Source: DASUBN01 sp035691665 (GTDB lineage Bacteria; Pseudomonadota; Gammaproteobacteria; Natronospirales; REEB76). From it: a DNA stretch of 40,227 nt. The position numbers and the translations under genes are program-made. The stretch is taken from positions 1-40,227 of the forward strand of contig DASSIS010000102.1 in NCBI GenBank assembly GCA_035691665.1, read 5' to 3'. Shown here in pieces: positions 1 to 8,153 of the stretch (position 1 is the first letter of the stretch; each line of letters begins with the position of its first letter). The notes under the pieces were generated by a model. That model searched no databases and was not told where the DNA came from. It worked only from the letters and a program-made list of their open reading frames with translations.

Positions 1-681
1 TTCATCAGCCGCATGACCCGCGGCCGCCCCTGGGTGCGCAGCAAGCTCGCGGTGAGCGTGGATGGACGCACCGCCCTCGCCACCGGCGAGAGCAAATGGA
101 TCAGCGGCGAGACCTCCCGCGAGGATGTGCACCGCTGGCGCGCACGCAGCTCCGCGGTGCTCACAGGGATAGGCACGCTCCTGAAGGACGATCCTTCCCT
201 CAACGTGCGCCTGCCCGGCGAATGGCGCCAGCCCATCAAGGTGGTGGTGGATTCCTATCTCAGCACGCCGGTGGACGCCAAGATCTTCAAGCAGCAGCCG
301 GATTCGGTGTTCATCGCCACCACGGTGGAGGATCCGGAGGAGCAGGAGCTGCTCGCCAAGGCCGGCGCCAACATCCAGGCCTTCCCCGCCAAGGGCAGCG
401 GCATGATGGACATGAAGGCGGTGCTGGAGACCTTGGCCGAACTCGAATGCAACGAGGTGCTGGTGGAGGCGGGGGCCGGCATGAACGGGCCGCTGCTCGC
501 CGCCGGGCTCATCGACGAGATCATCCTCTACATGGCGCCGCATCTCCTGGGCGACACGGCCCGCGGCATGTTCAGCCTGCCCGCCATCGCTTCCATGGAG
601 CAGCGCCAGCAGGTGGACGTGGTGGACATGCGCATGATCGGGAAGGATATCCGCCTGATCCTCCGCCCCAAGTACGCCTGA
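1..681 (+). CDS. ribD: Riboflavin biosynthesis protein RibD, C-terminal reductase part (5' end outside window)
   Basis: The reading frame is open from the first base, so the start and the N-terminal deaminase domain lie upstream of the window. What remains is the reductase domain, which reduces the ribosylamino-pyrimidine intermediate with NADPH in riboflavin synthesis in the cytosol. Family features seen are the opening RPWVRSKLAVSVDGRTA block, the substrate-loop region SKWISGE, and later the EAGAGMNG segment typical of RibD/RibG reductases. The stop codon overlaps the next start by one base (TGATG), so translation is probably coupled to riboflavin synthase. Identification is firm. Whether the deaminase half is intact cannot be seen. 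Confidence 0.95.
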   Translation, partial: FISRMTRGRPWVRSKLAVSVDGRTALATGESKWISGETSREDVHRWRARSSAVLTGIGTLLKDDPSLNVRLPGEWRQPIKVVVDSYLSTPVDAKIFKQQPDSVFIATTVEDPEEQELLAKAGANIQAFPAKGSGMMDMKAVLETLAELECNEVLVEAGAGMNGPLLAAGLIDEIILYMAPHLLGDTARGMFSLPAIASMEQRQQVDVVDMRMIGKDIRLILRPKYA

Positions 682-1280
682 TGTTCACCGGGATCATCAA
701 AGCCGTCGGCAAGGTCGAAGCGCTCACGCCCGTGGGCGGAGACATCCGCATCGGCATCGACACGGGCGGACTCCCCATGCAAGGGGTGAACCTGGGGGAC
801 AGCATCTGCGTGAATGGCTGCTGCCTCACGGTGATCGCCAAGCGCGCGCAGGGCTTCGATGCGGACGCTTCCCGGGAGACCCTTGGCCTCACCACCCTGG
901 GCGAGCTCAAGCCCGGTTCGCCGGTGAACCTGGAGACGGCGCTCACCTTGAGTACGCCCCTCGGGGGCCATCTCGTGAGCGGCCACGTGGACGGGGTGGG
1001 CTTCATCCGCTCCCGGCGCGAAGAGGCCCGCTCGGTGCGCTTCGACATCGAGGCCCCTGAGGCCTTAAGCCGCTACATCGCCCACAAGGGTTCGGTGTGC
1101 GTGGACGGGGTGAGCCTCACGGTCAACGCCCTGAGGGATAATGTGTTCGACGTGAACATCATCCCCCACACCATGAGCCACACCGTCTTCGGCGGCTATA
1201 AGGCCGGCAGCCGGGTGAACCTGGAGGTGGACGTGATGGCCCGCTACGCCGAGCGCCTGCTGGCGGAGCGCGGCGCATGA
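681..1280 (+). CDS. ribC: Riboflavin synthase, alpha chain
   Basis: Converts two 6,7-dimethyl-8-ribityllumazine molecules to riboflavin plus a pyrimidine. The protein has 199 residues, normal for the family, and starts with the diagnostic MFTGII. It shows the two tandem lumazine-binding barrels: the first contains the VNGCCLTV segment, the second repeats it as VDGVSLTVN. The motif SGHVDGVG between them is also typical. The start overlaps the ribD stop and the stop overlaps the ribBA start (ATGA), so ribD-ribC-ribBA read as a tightly coupled operon. The gene is called ribE in some nomenclatures. Confidence 0.96.
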   Translation: MFTGIIKAVGKVEALTPVGGDIRIGIDTGGLPMQGVNLGDSICVNGCCLTVIAKRAQGFDADASRETLGLTTLGELKPGSPVNLETALTLSTPLGGHLVSGHVDGVGFIRSRREEARSVRFDIEAPEALSRYIAHKGSVCVDGVSLTVNALRDNVFDVNIIPHTMSHTVFGGYKAGSRVNLEVDVMARYAERLLAERGA

Positions 1281-2392
1281 AGGACACCGCCGCCATGAAG
1301 CTCAACAGCATCGAGGAGATCCTCGCCGAACTCGCCGCCGGCCGCATGGTGGTGATCATGGACGACGAGGACCGGGAGAACGAGGGCGACCTCATCATGG
1401 CCGCCGAGAAGGTGCGCCCCGAGGACATCAACTTCATGGCGCGCTACGGGCGCGGTCTCATCTGCCTGACGCTCACCCGCGAGCGCTGCCGCCAGCTGCA
1501 CCTGCCGCTCATGGTGCGCGACACCGACAAGGACCAGACCACCAACTTCACGGTGTCCATCGAGGCGGCCGAAGGCGTGACCACGGGCATCTCCGCCTAC
1601 GACCGCGCCCATACGGTGCGCACCGCGGTGCGGCCCGACGCCGAGCCCGCGGACCTCAAGCAACCCGGCCACATCTTCCCGCTCATGGCCCAGCCGGGCG
1701 GCGTGCTCACCCGCGCCGGCCATACCGAGGCGGGCTGCGACCTGATGCGCCTCGCGGGCCTCGAGCCCGCGGGCGTGATCGTGGAGATCCTCAACGAGGA
1801 CGGCAGCATGGCGCGCCGTCCGGACCTGGAGAAGTTCGCCCAGGAGCACAAGCTCAAGATCGGCACCATCGCCGACCTCATCCGCTACCGCATCGAGAAG
1901 GAGAAGACCGTGGAGCGGGTGGCGGAGCGCCGCGTGCCCACGGAGTTCGGCGAGTTCAGGCTCATGGCCTACGAGGACCGGGTGAACAAGGCGCTGCACC
2001 TGGCGCTGGTGTCCGGCGAGCTGAAGGCCGGCGAGCCGACGTTGGTGCGCGTGCACCTGCAGAACTCCTTGAGCGACATGGTGGGCGTGCGGTGGGATGA
2101 GCTCGGTTGGCCCCTGCGCCATGCCATGCGCCGCATCGGCAAGGAGGGTGGGGTGCTGGTGATCCTGCGCCATGCCGAGGAGCCGGTGGAGCTCTTGCAC
2201 CGCCTCAAGGGCCACGGCGCCGCGGCGGAAGACGGATCGGGGGGCGCGGCGGAGTTGCGCACCTATGGCGTCGGTGCGCAGATCCTGCTGGACCTCGGCG
2301 TGACCCGCATGAGAGTCCTCAGTCAGCCAAAAAAGATGCTCGGCATTTCAGGGTTTGGTCTCGAAGTCGTGGAATACGTCACGCCAGACTAA
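1277..2392 (+). CDS. ribBA: RibBA-type protein: 3,4-dihydroxy-2-butanone-4-phosphate synthase fused to a GTP cyclohydrolase II-like domain
   Basis: Residues 1 to about 205 form the RibB domain, which turns ribulose 5-phosphate into the four-carbon riboflavin precursor. The acidic metal site DDEDRENEGDL lies near residues 29-39, and the HTEAGCDLMRLAG block follows. The remainder (to 371) resembles GTP cyclohydrolase II and keeps RTYGVGAQILLDLGV. The zinc-binding C-x10-C-x-C signature expected after the conserved VH is absent: the sequence reads VHLQNSLSDMVGVRWDELG. The second domain is therefore probably not an active GTP cyclohydrolase II, as in other proteobacterial RibBA proteins of this kind, and a separate ribA would be expected elsewhere. 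An alternative start lies at 1295 (MKLNSIEEI). Confidence 0.93.
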   Translation: MKDTAAMKLNSIEEILAELAAGRMVVIMDDEDRENEGDLIMAAEKVRPEDINFMARYGRGLICLTLTRERCRQLHLPLMVRDTDKDQTTNFTVSIEAAEGVTTGISAYDRAHTVRTAVRPDAEPADLKQPGHIFPLMAQPGGVLTRAGHTEAGCDLMRLAGLEPAGVIVEILNEDGSMARRPDLEKFAQEHKLKIGTIADLIRYRIEKEKTVERVAERRVPTEFGEFRLMAYEDRVNKALHLALVSGELKAGEPTLVRVHLQNSLSDMVGVRWDELGWPLRHAMRRIGKEGGVLVILRHAEEPVELLHRLKGHGAAAEDGSGGAAELRTYGVGAQILLDLGVTRMRVLSQPKKMLGISGFGLEVVEYVTPD

Positions 2393-2449
2393 GGCGGCGC
2401 GAGCCGCTCTCGGGTAAAATACCGGCCTGGTTTACCCAAGCTCTTTCAT

Positions 2450-2929
2450 ATGGCCGGCACTCACAGAATCATCGAAGGGGGACGCTCCGCGAAGGGAATG
2501 CGCATCGCCATCGTGGCGGCGCGCTTCAACCACTTCGTGGTGGACAAGCTCTTGGCCGGGGCGGTGGAGACCTTGAACGCCGCCGGCATCAGCGGCCAGG
2601 ACCTGGACGTCGTCCGGGTGCCGGGCGCCTTCGAGATCCCCTTGGCCGCCAAGAAGCTCGCCGCCGGCAAGAGCTACGACGCCGTGATCACCCTCGGCGC
2701 GGTGATCCGCGGCGGTACCCCCCATTTCGACTACGTGTGCAACGAGTGCGCCCGCGGCGTGACCGAGGCGGCGCTCGACACCGGTGTGCCGGTGCTCTTC
2801 GGCGTGCTCACCTGCGACGACATGGAGCAGGCTATGGACCGGGCCGGCGGCAAGCACGGCAACAAGGGCGCGGATGCGGCGCTCGCGGCCATCGAGATGA
2901 CCGACCTCCTGCGCAAGTTGGAGGGCTGA
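2450..2929 (+). CDS. ribH: 6,7-dimethyl-8-ribityllumazine synthase
   Basis: Penultimate enzyme of riboflavin synthesis, joining the products of the RibD and RibB branches; the family forms hollow oligomeric shells. The 159-residue length is standard. Family features include VAARFNHFVVDKLLAGA near the start, the VPGAFEIPLAAKKL block and GAVIRGGTPHFDYVCNE, which carries the catalytic histidine. A 57-base gap separates it from ribBA and holds a possible -10 element (TAAAAT, 2415-2420) without a good -35. NusB follows after 4 bases, the widespread ribH-nusB arrangement. No FMN riboswitch fits in the gap. Confidence 0.97.
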   Translation: MAGTHRIIEGGRSAKGMRIAIVAARFNHFVVDKLLAGAVETLNAAGISGQDLDVVRVPGAFEIPLAAKKLAAGKSYDAVITLGAVIRGGTPHFDYVCNECARGVTEAALDTGVPVLFGVLTCDDMEQAMDRAGGKHGNKGADAALAAIEMTDLLRKLEG

Positions 2930-2933
2930 AGCC

Positions 2934-3380
2934 ATGGCAGGCGGCAAATCCCAGGGCGCGCGGGCGCGCGCCAAGGCACGGAGACTGACCCTGCAGGGGC
3001 TGTACCAGTGGCAGCTCACGGGCGCCAGCGCCCGGGAAGTCACGGCCGAACTCCTGGCCAGCCAGAACGTTAAGGACACGGACACGGAATACTTCGAGGC
3101 GGTGCTGAAGGGCATCGTGGCCGAGAGCGCCACGCTCGAGAGCGCTTTCACGCCCCACCTCGACCGACCCGCCGCCCAACTGGACCCCATCGAGCGCGGC
3201 ATCCTGCTGCTCGGCACCTACGAGCTCAAGGAACGGCTGGACGTGCCCTACCGGGTGGTGCTCAACGAGGCGGTGGAGCTCGCCAAGGACTTCGGCGCCG
3301 AGGAGAGCCACAAGTACATCAACGCGGTGCTGGACAAGGCCGCGGCTGAGCTGCGCCGGGCCGAGCGCTCGGCGGGCTGA
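2934..3380 (+). CDS. nusB: Transcription antitermination factor NusB
   Basis: NusB binds boxA RNA with S10 (NusE) to support rRNA transcription antitermination. The 148-residue protein has the all-helical NusB layout: an N-terminal basic helix (ARAKARRLTLQGLYQWQLTG), the LDPIERGILLLGTYEL segment in the middle, and the closing YRVVLNEAVELAKDFGAEESHKYINAVLDK block, which is nearly diagnostic. It follows ribH by 4 bases and precedes thiL by 9, so all three are likely cotranscribed. Confidence 0.97.
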   Translation: MAGGKSQGARARAKARRLTLQGLYQWQLTGASAREVTAELLASQNVKDTDTEYFEAVLKGIVAESATLESAFTPHLDRPAAQLDPIERGILLLGTYELKERLDVPYRVVLNEAVELAKDFGAEESHKYINAVLDKAAAELRRAERSAG

Positions 3381-3389
3381 AGACGCCCC

Positions 3390-4340
3390 ATGGATGAATT
3401 CGAACTCATCCGCCGTTATTTCTCCTCCGACACCGCCGCCCGTGACGACGTCTCCCTGGGTGTCGGCGACGACGCGGCGCTGCTGCGGGTGCCGGCAGGC
3501 ATGGAACTCGCCGTCACCACCGACACGCTGCTGCCGGGCGTGCATTTTCCCCCCCATCTCGATGCGGCCGCCGTGGGCCACCGGGCGCTGGCCGCGAACC
3601 TGAGCGACCTCGCCGCCATGGGCGCCGAGCCTGCCTGGCTGCTCCTGGCGCTGACCCTGCCCATGGTGGACGAGGCCTGGCTCGAAGCCTTCAGCGGGGG
3701 ATTCAAGGCTCTCGCCCGGAAGCACGATGCCGCGCTCGTGGGCGGGAACCTGGCGCGAGGCCCTCTGAACATCACCATCACCGCCCAGGGTCTGGTGCCG
3801 CAAGGTCAGGCTCTCAAGCGCGCGGGCGCACGGGCGGGTGACCGCATCTATGTGACGGGTCACTTGGGCGACGCCGCGGCGGGCCTGAAGCTCATCCTGG
3901 GAGGCAAGGGCGACCAGGACGATGAGTGCGTACAGCGCTTCACCCACCCGGAGCCGCGCATCGCGGCGGGCATGGCGCTTCGCGGCCTCGCTTCGGCCTG
4001 CATCGACATCTCGGATGGTTTGCTCGGGGACCTCGGCCACATCCTGGAAGCCGGCAGTGTGGGCGCCACCATCCTGACGGCGCGCTTGCCGCTCTCGAAA
4101 CGGATCCTGAGCTTGCACGGCCGCGATGAGGCGGAGAAGCTCGCCCTCACGGGCGGCGACGACTACGAGCTCTGCTTCACGGCAGCGCCGGAACGACAGC
4201 AGGAACTGGAGAAGCGGATCGCGACCACCGGCTGTGCCATCACCTGCATCGGGAGCGTGGATGCAGAACCGGGTTTGAGGGTGATGGAAGCCTCAGGCCA
4301 CGGACTCACGCTCAGCGAGCCCGGCTACAAGCACTTCTGA
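3390..4340 (+). CDS. thiL: Thiamine-monophosphate kinase
   Basis: Phosphorylates thiamine monophosphate to thiamine pyrophosphate with ATP. The 316-residue protein belongs to the PurM/ThiL superfamily. It shows the N-terminal DEFELIRRYF, the glycine-aspartate loop GVGDDAALL, TTDTLLPGVHF, and later the ISDGLLGDLGHIL and LTGGDDYELCFT blocks that bind Mg-ATP. The start is placed at the ATG giving MDEFELI, which matches the family N-terminus; the ribosome-binding site is weak. Its stop lies 5 bases from the stop of the convergent gene on the other strand, with no obvious terminator between. Confidence 0.96.
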   Translation: MDEFELIRRYFSSDTAARDDVSLGVGDDAALLRVPAGMELAVTTDTLLPGVHFPPHLDAAAVGHRALAANLSDLAAMGAEPAWLLLALTLPMVDEAWLEAFSGGFKALARKHDAALVGGNLARGPLNITITAQGLVPQGQALKRAGARAGDRIYVTGHLGDAAAGLKLILGGKGDQDDECVQRFTHPEPRIAAGMALRGLASACIDISDGLLGDLGHILEAGSVGATILTARLPLSKRILSLHGRDEAEKLALTGGDDYELCFTAAPERQQELEKRIATTGCAITCIGSVDAEPGLRVMEASGHGLTLSEPGYKHF

Positions 4341-4345
4341 AGCCC

Positions 4346-5047
4346 TCACCTGCGGATGGACCAGGCCTGCTGGCCACGGATGCGGATGGCGAGGCCGATG
4401 GCCTTGATGATGAGCCAGTTAAGGGCGGCGAGCGGCATGGGCATGCCGGGCCGCGCGATGTCGAGCAGCAGCGCCGCGCGGATACCGTCCGCGTCGTTCC
4501 AGGCGGCGTGTTCGTAGGTGTCGTCCCAGAGCAGCGTCGCTCCTTCTTCAAGCGGATAGACCTTGCCGTCGATCATGAGAGGACAGGCGGAGCGGCCGTC
4601 CGCCAGCTTCGGGATCACCACGCCCAGGTGGAATCGCAGGATGCCGCGGAAGGGGCCGCGGTGGGCCGGGATGCGTTTCCTGCCTTCGAGGAAGGAGAGG
4701 GTAGCGGAGACGATCTCGGGCCGGCCCTTCAGGAGCGCGGCGATGGCGGGGCAGCGGGCCTGGTTGGGTCCGTTGTCCACTCCGTAGGCGCGCAGCACGA
4801 ACATGCGCCAGTACTTGCCGCCGTACTGGGAGAGATCCGCCTGCTCCCGCATGAGCTCGTGGAACTGCGGTATGCCCTGGATCTCCTGCATGAGTGAGAG
4901 GCAGTCGCGCTGGATCGCAGGGAACGATTCCTCGAATGCCCGGTAGGCGGGGAAGTAGCGCGCCTTGTCCAAGACCGGCGGCGTGTCCACGTAGCGGCCG
5001 TAGAGACCGCGCACCATTCCGGAGGAGACGGTGTAGAGACGGTTCAT
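4346..5047 (-). CDS. Aspartyl/asparaginyl beta-hydroxylase family dioxygenase (LpxO-like)
   Basis: A 233-residue Fe(II)/2-oxoglutarate dioxygenase of the Asp/Asn beta-hydroxylase fold. Visible signatures are PAHRGPFRGILRFHLGVVIP (His129 as first iron ligand, His140 near the co-substrate), the second iron histidine His180 in DDTYEHAAWND, and Arg190 as the likely 2-oxoglutarate arginine. A hydrophobic stretch near residues 205-222 could attach it to the membrane. Bacterial relatives include LpxO, which hydroxylates lipid A acyl chains; the substrate here cannot be decided from sequence. The frame stays open far upstream, but MNRLYTVSSG is the best start because farther upstream the frame runs antisense to the GH18 gene. 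It sits between thiL and pgpA, which are usually adjacent. Confidence 0.85.
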   Translation of the reverse strand: MNRLYTVSSGMVRGLYGRYVDTPPVLDKARYFPAYRAFEESFPAIQRDCLSLMQEIQGIPQFHELMREQADLSQYGGKYWRMFVLRAYGVDNGPNQARCPAIAALLKGRPEIVSATLSFLEGRKRIPAHRGPFRGILRFHLGVVIPKLADGRSACPLMIDGKVYPLEEGATLLWDDTYEHAAWNDADGIRAALLLDIARPGMPMPLAALNWLIIKAIGLAIRIRGQQAWSIRR

Positions 5048-5191
5048 ATCCGATGGGTTTCCTGGCTCGTTCACCCGATGATAACGGCGTAGCGGCACAC
5101 TTGGACGACAGGCATAATCTGTAACAATCACAGCGTAATATGACACCGCGATTACACCGGCCTTGCCGGTATGAAAGGGAATGGGATCGAC

Positions 5192-6247
5192 ATGAAGCAA
5201 GGCCTGTCCGTCGTCGCCAGCGGCTTGTTGCTCATGCTCGCGGGCTGCGGTTCGGGCGGCAGCGGCCCCACGGGTACCTCCTCGGGTTCCGGCGGCAGCA
5301 GCCAGACCAGGATGATCCTCGGGTATTACACTGGCGATACCACGTCCGCGGCGTCGGCCACCTCCGCCAGCGTGCCGGTGACGGCGGTATCCATGGACGT
5401 CATCGACGTCGACGCGGATGGCAGCCTCACGGGCGCGCTGCCGGTGAGCCTCATGGACAGCGTGACGAACCTCAAGCGGACCTCCTATGCCGTGATCTCG
5501 AACTTCGGTGCCACGGACTTCGATCCGGCGCTGGCTCACTCGGCCATGGTCACGAACCGGGCCGCCACCATCAGCAGCATCGCCACGCTCGCTCAGACCC
5601 AGGGCCTCAAGGGCATCAACATCGACTTCGAGGGCCTGGATGTCTCGGACCGGGACAACTACAGCACTTTCATCACTGACTTGGCCCAGGCGCTGCACGC
5701 GGAGGGCTCGACCCTGATGCTGAGCGTGCCCGCCAAGTCCGCCGACGACCCCAACGACACCTGGGCTTGGCCTTACGACTACCAGGCCCTCGCTCCCCAA
5801 GCCGACCTCATCCAGGTCATGACCTACGACGAGAACGTGCCGGGCGGGGCGCCGGGCCCCGTGGATGGCAGCGACTGGATGCAGGCCTGCCTGAAATATG
5901 CCGCCACCCAGATCCCGGCGGACAAGGTCCTGCTGGGGCTGCCGGCCTACGGCTATGACTACGACACGACGGCGGGCACCGGGACTTCCGTGGCCTGGAA
6001 GGACATCCCCGCGCTGCTGCAATCCACCGGCGCCACGGCCCAGTGGGACGGCACCACCAACTCGCCCTTCTTCGACTACACGGATTCCAAGGGCGACACC
6101 CACGAGGTCTGGTATGAAGACACCAGGAGTATCCAGTTGAAGAGCAGTTACGCGGTGAGCCTGGGCCTCGAGGGCGTCTCCATGTGGGCGCTGGGAGACG
6201 AGGATGCGAGTTTCTGGACGGCGGTGGAAGCGGGGCTAGCGCAATGA
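5192..6247 (+). CDS. GH18-type glycosidase-like lipoprotein
   Basis: A 351-residue predicted lipoprotein. It has a short signal peptide with lipobox LAGC (Cys19), then a Gly/Ser-rich linker to about residue 40, then a glycosidase family 18 barrel. The catalytic motif reads KGINIDFEG, with Asp145 and the proton-donor Glu147 retained but the first two acidic positions of DxxDxDxE replaced. VMTYDENVPGG downstream resembles spore-germination/YaaH-type GH18 proteins acting on amino sugar polymers such as peptidoglycan. Residue +2 after Cys is Gly, compatible with the outer membrane. The start at 5192 is preferred over 5171 because GAAAGGGA lies 11 bases upstream. A small dyad (ACCGGC/GCCGGT, 5156-5170) precedes it. 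The stop overlaps the pgpA start. The target polymer is unknown. Confidence 0.82.
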   Translation: MKQGLSVVASGLLLMLAGCGSGGSGPTGTSSGSGGSSQTRMILGYYTGDTTSAASATSASVPVTAVSMDVIDVDADGSLTGALPVSLMDSVTNLKRTSYAVISNFGATDFDPALAHSAMVTNRAATISSIATLAQTQGLKGINIDFEGLDVSDRDNYSTFITDLAQALHAEGSTLMLSVPAKSADDPNDTWAWPYDYQALAPQADLIQVMTYDENVPGGAPGPVDGSDWMQACLKYAATQIPADKVLLGLPAYGYDYDTTAGTGTSVAWKDIPALLQSTGATAQWDGTTNSPFFDYTDSKGDTHEVWYEDTRSIQLKSSYAVSLGLEGVSMWALGDEDASFWTAVEAGLAQ

Positions 6248-6729
6248 GCGGCAACCTCACCTCACGCCAGGTCTTCGGCAACCCCATCCATTTCCTGGCC
6301 TATGGCTTCGGCGCGGGCCTCTCCCCCAAGGCACCGGGCACCATGGGCACCGTGGTGACGATACCTATATATGTGCTGCTCATGTACCTGGGTCAGCCCG
6401 TGTACTGGGCCTTCCTCGTCGTAGCCTTGGTGGCGGGCATCTACATCTGCGGCTACACCGCCAAGGTCATCGGGGTGGATGACCCCAAGAGCGTGGTCTG
6501 GGACGAGGTGGTGGGCTATCTCATCACCATGCTGGGGCTGCCCCTGGGCTGGGTGTGGATCCTGGGCGGTTTCCTGCTCTTCCGGCTCTTCGACATCTGG
6601 AAGCCCTGGCCCATCCGCTGGCTGGACCGGAACGTGAAGGGCGGCCTCGGGATCATGGTCGACGACGTGGCCGCGGCTATCCCCGCGTGCCTCCTCTTAA
6701 ATATCGGCTTCCACCTGCTCAAATTGTGA
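6244..6729 (+). CDS. pgpA: Phosphatidylglycerophosphatase A
   Basis: Dephosphorylates phosphatidylglycerol phosphate in the inner membrane. The 161-residue protein starts FGNPIHFLAYGFGAGLSPKAPGTMGT, a strong PgpA signature, followed by transmembrane segments and the acidic DDPKSVVWDEVVGYL site. The KPWPIRWLDRNVKGGLGIMVDD segment completes the family pattern. The start ATG overlaps the stop of the GH18 lipoprotein gene (ATGA), so it is probably translated from the same message. PgpA usually follows thiL directly; here two unrelated genes intervene. Confidence 0.95.
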   Translation: MSGNLTSRQVFGNPIHFLAYGFGAGLSPKAPGTMGTVVTIPIYVLLMYLGQPVYWAFLVVALVAGIYICGYTAKVIGVDDPKSVVWDEVVGYLITMLGLPLGWVWILGGFLLFRLFDIWKPWPIRWLDRNVKGGLGIMVDDVAAAIPACLLLNIGFHLLKL

Positions 6730-6802
6730 CCGGCTGCCCGCGACATATCTGGACTTGACCGGGTAGGGCTGTAAGACTGGTGTAATCGGTCCGGGGAAAA
6801 GC

Positions 6803-8098
6803 ATGGCCACGCCCGCCAAGCTCGGAAAATTCGTCGTCACGCGGGAGCTGGGGAAAGGCACCACCGGCACCGTGTACCTGTGCCACGACTCCTTCCAGGG
6901 CAAGGACGTGGCCCTCAAGCTCTACACCATCGACGAGAACGTGCCGGAATCGGACGCGCGCACCCGCCGGCGCCTGTTCTTCAACGAGGCCTACCTCGTC
7001 GGCAAGATGGTGCACCCCAACATCCTGCCCATCTACGACGCGGGCGAGGAAGGCGGCCACTGCTACGTGGTCATGGAGTACGTGCGCGGCGCCAAGCCGC
7101 TCACCACCTTCTGCCAGGACCAGAACCTCTTGCCGGTACGCAAGGTGGTGGAAGTGGTGTTCAAGTGCGCCAAGGCGCTGGACTACGCCCACCGCAACGG
7201 CCTCATCCACCGCGACATCAAGCCCGGCAACATCCTCTTCACCGTGGAAGGGGACGTGCGCATCGTGGATTTCGGCGTGGCCCAGATGGCGGGCAACGAG
7301 GAGGGCCAGGTGAAGGGCCTCGTCGGCTCCCCGAGCTACATGGCCCCGGAGCAGATGCGCCACGCGCCGGCCACGGCGCAGACCGACCTCTATTCCCTGG
7401 GCGTCGTGATGTACGAGCTGCTCACGGGCAAGCGCCCCTACTACGGCGACAACCTCTCCAAGCTCGTGCACCAGATCATCTACGCCAGCCCCCCGCCGGT
7501 GCACCGCCTGAAGGCCGACGTGCCGCCGGTGCTGGAGGAGATCACCGCCAAAGCCATCGACAAGGACCCCACCAAGCGCTACCAGTCCGGCATGGAGTTC
7601 GCCACCGCCCTCTCCCAGGCGGTGCGCAAGCTCGACCAGATGGCGGAGCAGATGGCCGAGCAGGAACGCTTCAGCATGCTGCGGCGGCTGCCCTTCTTCA
7701 AGGACTTCACCTACCCCGAGATCTACGAGGTCCTGCAGGCGAGCCGCTGGCAGAGCTATGATGCGGGCGCGAACATCATCTCGGAAGGGGAGATGGACGA
7801 TTCCCTGCTGGTGGTGGTGGCCGGCCAGGCGGAGATCCGTCGTAAGACCAAGGTGGTGGGCGTGCTGGACGAGGGCGATTGCTTCGGCGAAGCGGCCTTC
7901 AGCGGCGACAAGAGCACCTCCGCCATCGTCGCAAAGGGCGCCGTGACCATGCTCAAGGTGAGCGCCACGCTGCTCGACCGCCTCTCCATCCCCTGCCAAC
8001 TCCGCTTCCACAAAGTCTTCCTGCGCAGCATGATCGAACGCCTCACCAGCAGCGAACGGGCGGATTCTGCAAAGAAGGCTTCCTCCAAAACCTCATAA
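6803..8098 (+). CDS. Serine/threonine protein kinase with C-terminal cyclic-nucleotide-binding-like domain
   Basis: The 431-residue protein has a Hanks-type kinase domain (about residues 8-270) with glycine-rich loop LGKGTTGTV, Lys39, HRDIKPGN (catalytic Asp138), DFG (156-158) and APE (181-183), so it should be active. A linker rich in MAEQ repeats leads to a CRP-like cyclic-nucleotide-binding fold (about 297-410). Its phosphate cassette reads FGEAAFSGDKSTSA; the arginine that normally binds the cyclic phosphate is replaced by Thr/Ser, so canonical cAMP binding is doubtful. There is no transmembrane segment, so it is probably cytosolic. The start follows a GGGGAAAA ribosome-binding site. No partner phosphatase or substrate is visible nearby. 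Confidence 0.92.
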   Translation: MATPAKLGKFVVTRELGKGTTGTVYLCHDSFQGKDVALKLYTIDENVPESDARTRRRLFFNEAYLVGKMVHPNILPIYDAGEEGGHCYVVMEYVRGAKPLTTFCQDQNLLPVRKVVEVVFKCAKALDYAHRNGLIHRDIKPGNILFTVEGDVRIVDFGVAQMAGNEEGQVKGLVGSPSYMAPEQMRHAPATAQTDLYSLGVVMYELLTGKRPYYGDNLSKLVHQIIYASPPPVHRLKADVPPVLEEITAKAIDKDPTKRYQSGMEFATALSQAVRKLDQMAEQMAEQERFSMLRRLPFFKDFTYPEIYEVLQASRWQSYDAGANIISEGEMDDSLLVVVAGQAEIRRKTKVVGVLDEGDCFGEAAFSGDKSTSAIVAKGAVTMLKVSATLLDRLSIPCQLRFHKVFLRSMIERLTSSERADSAKKASSKTS

Positions 8099-8153
8099 AG
8101 GGTGGCTTTCCCTTTACTCTCAAAATTAATCACCCCTTGCTCAGTACAATCGC

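Noticed and set aside
2393..2449. FMN riboswitch before ribH
   Set aside because: The gap is only 57 bases and lacks the conserved RFN-element blocks.
4346..6103. A 585-residue reading of the hydroxylase gene starting upstream
   Set aside because: The extra N-terminal half runs antisense to the GH18 gene and has no family similarity; the protein family begins close to MNRLYTVSSG.
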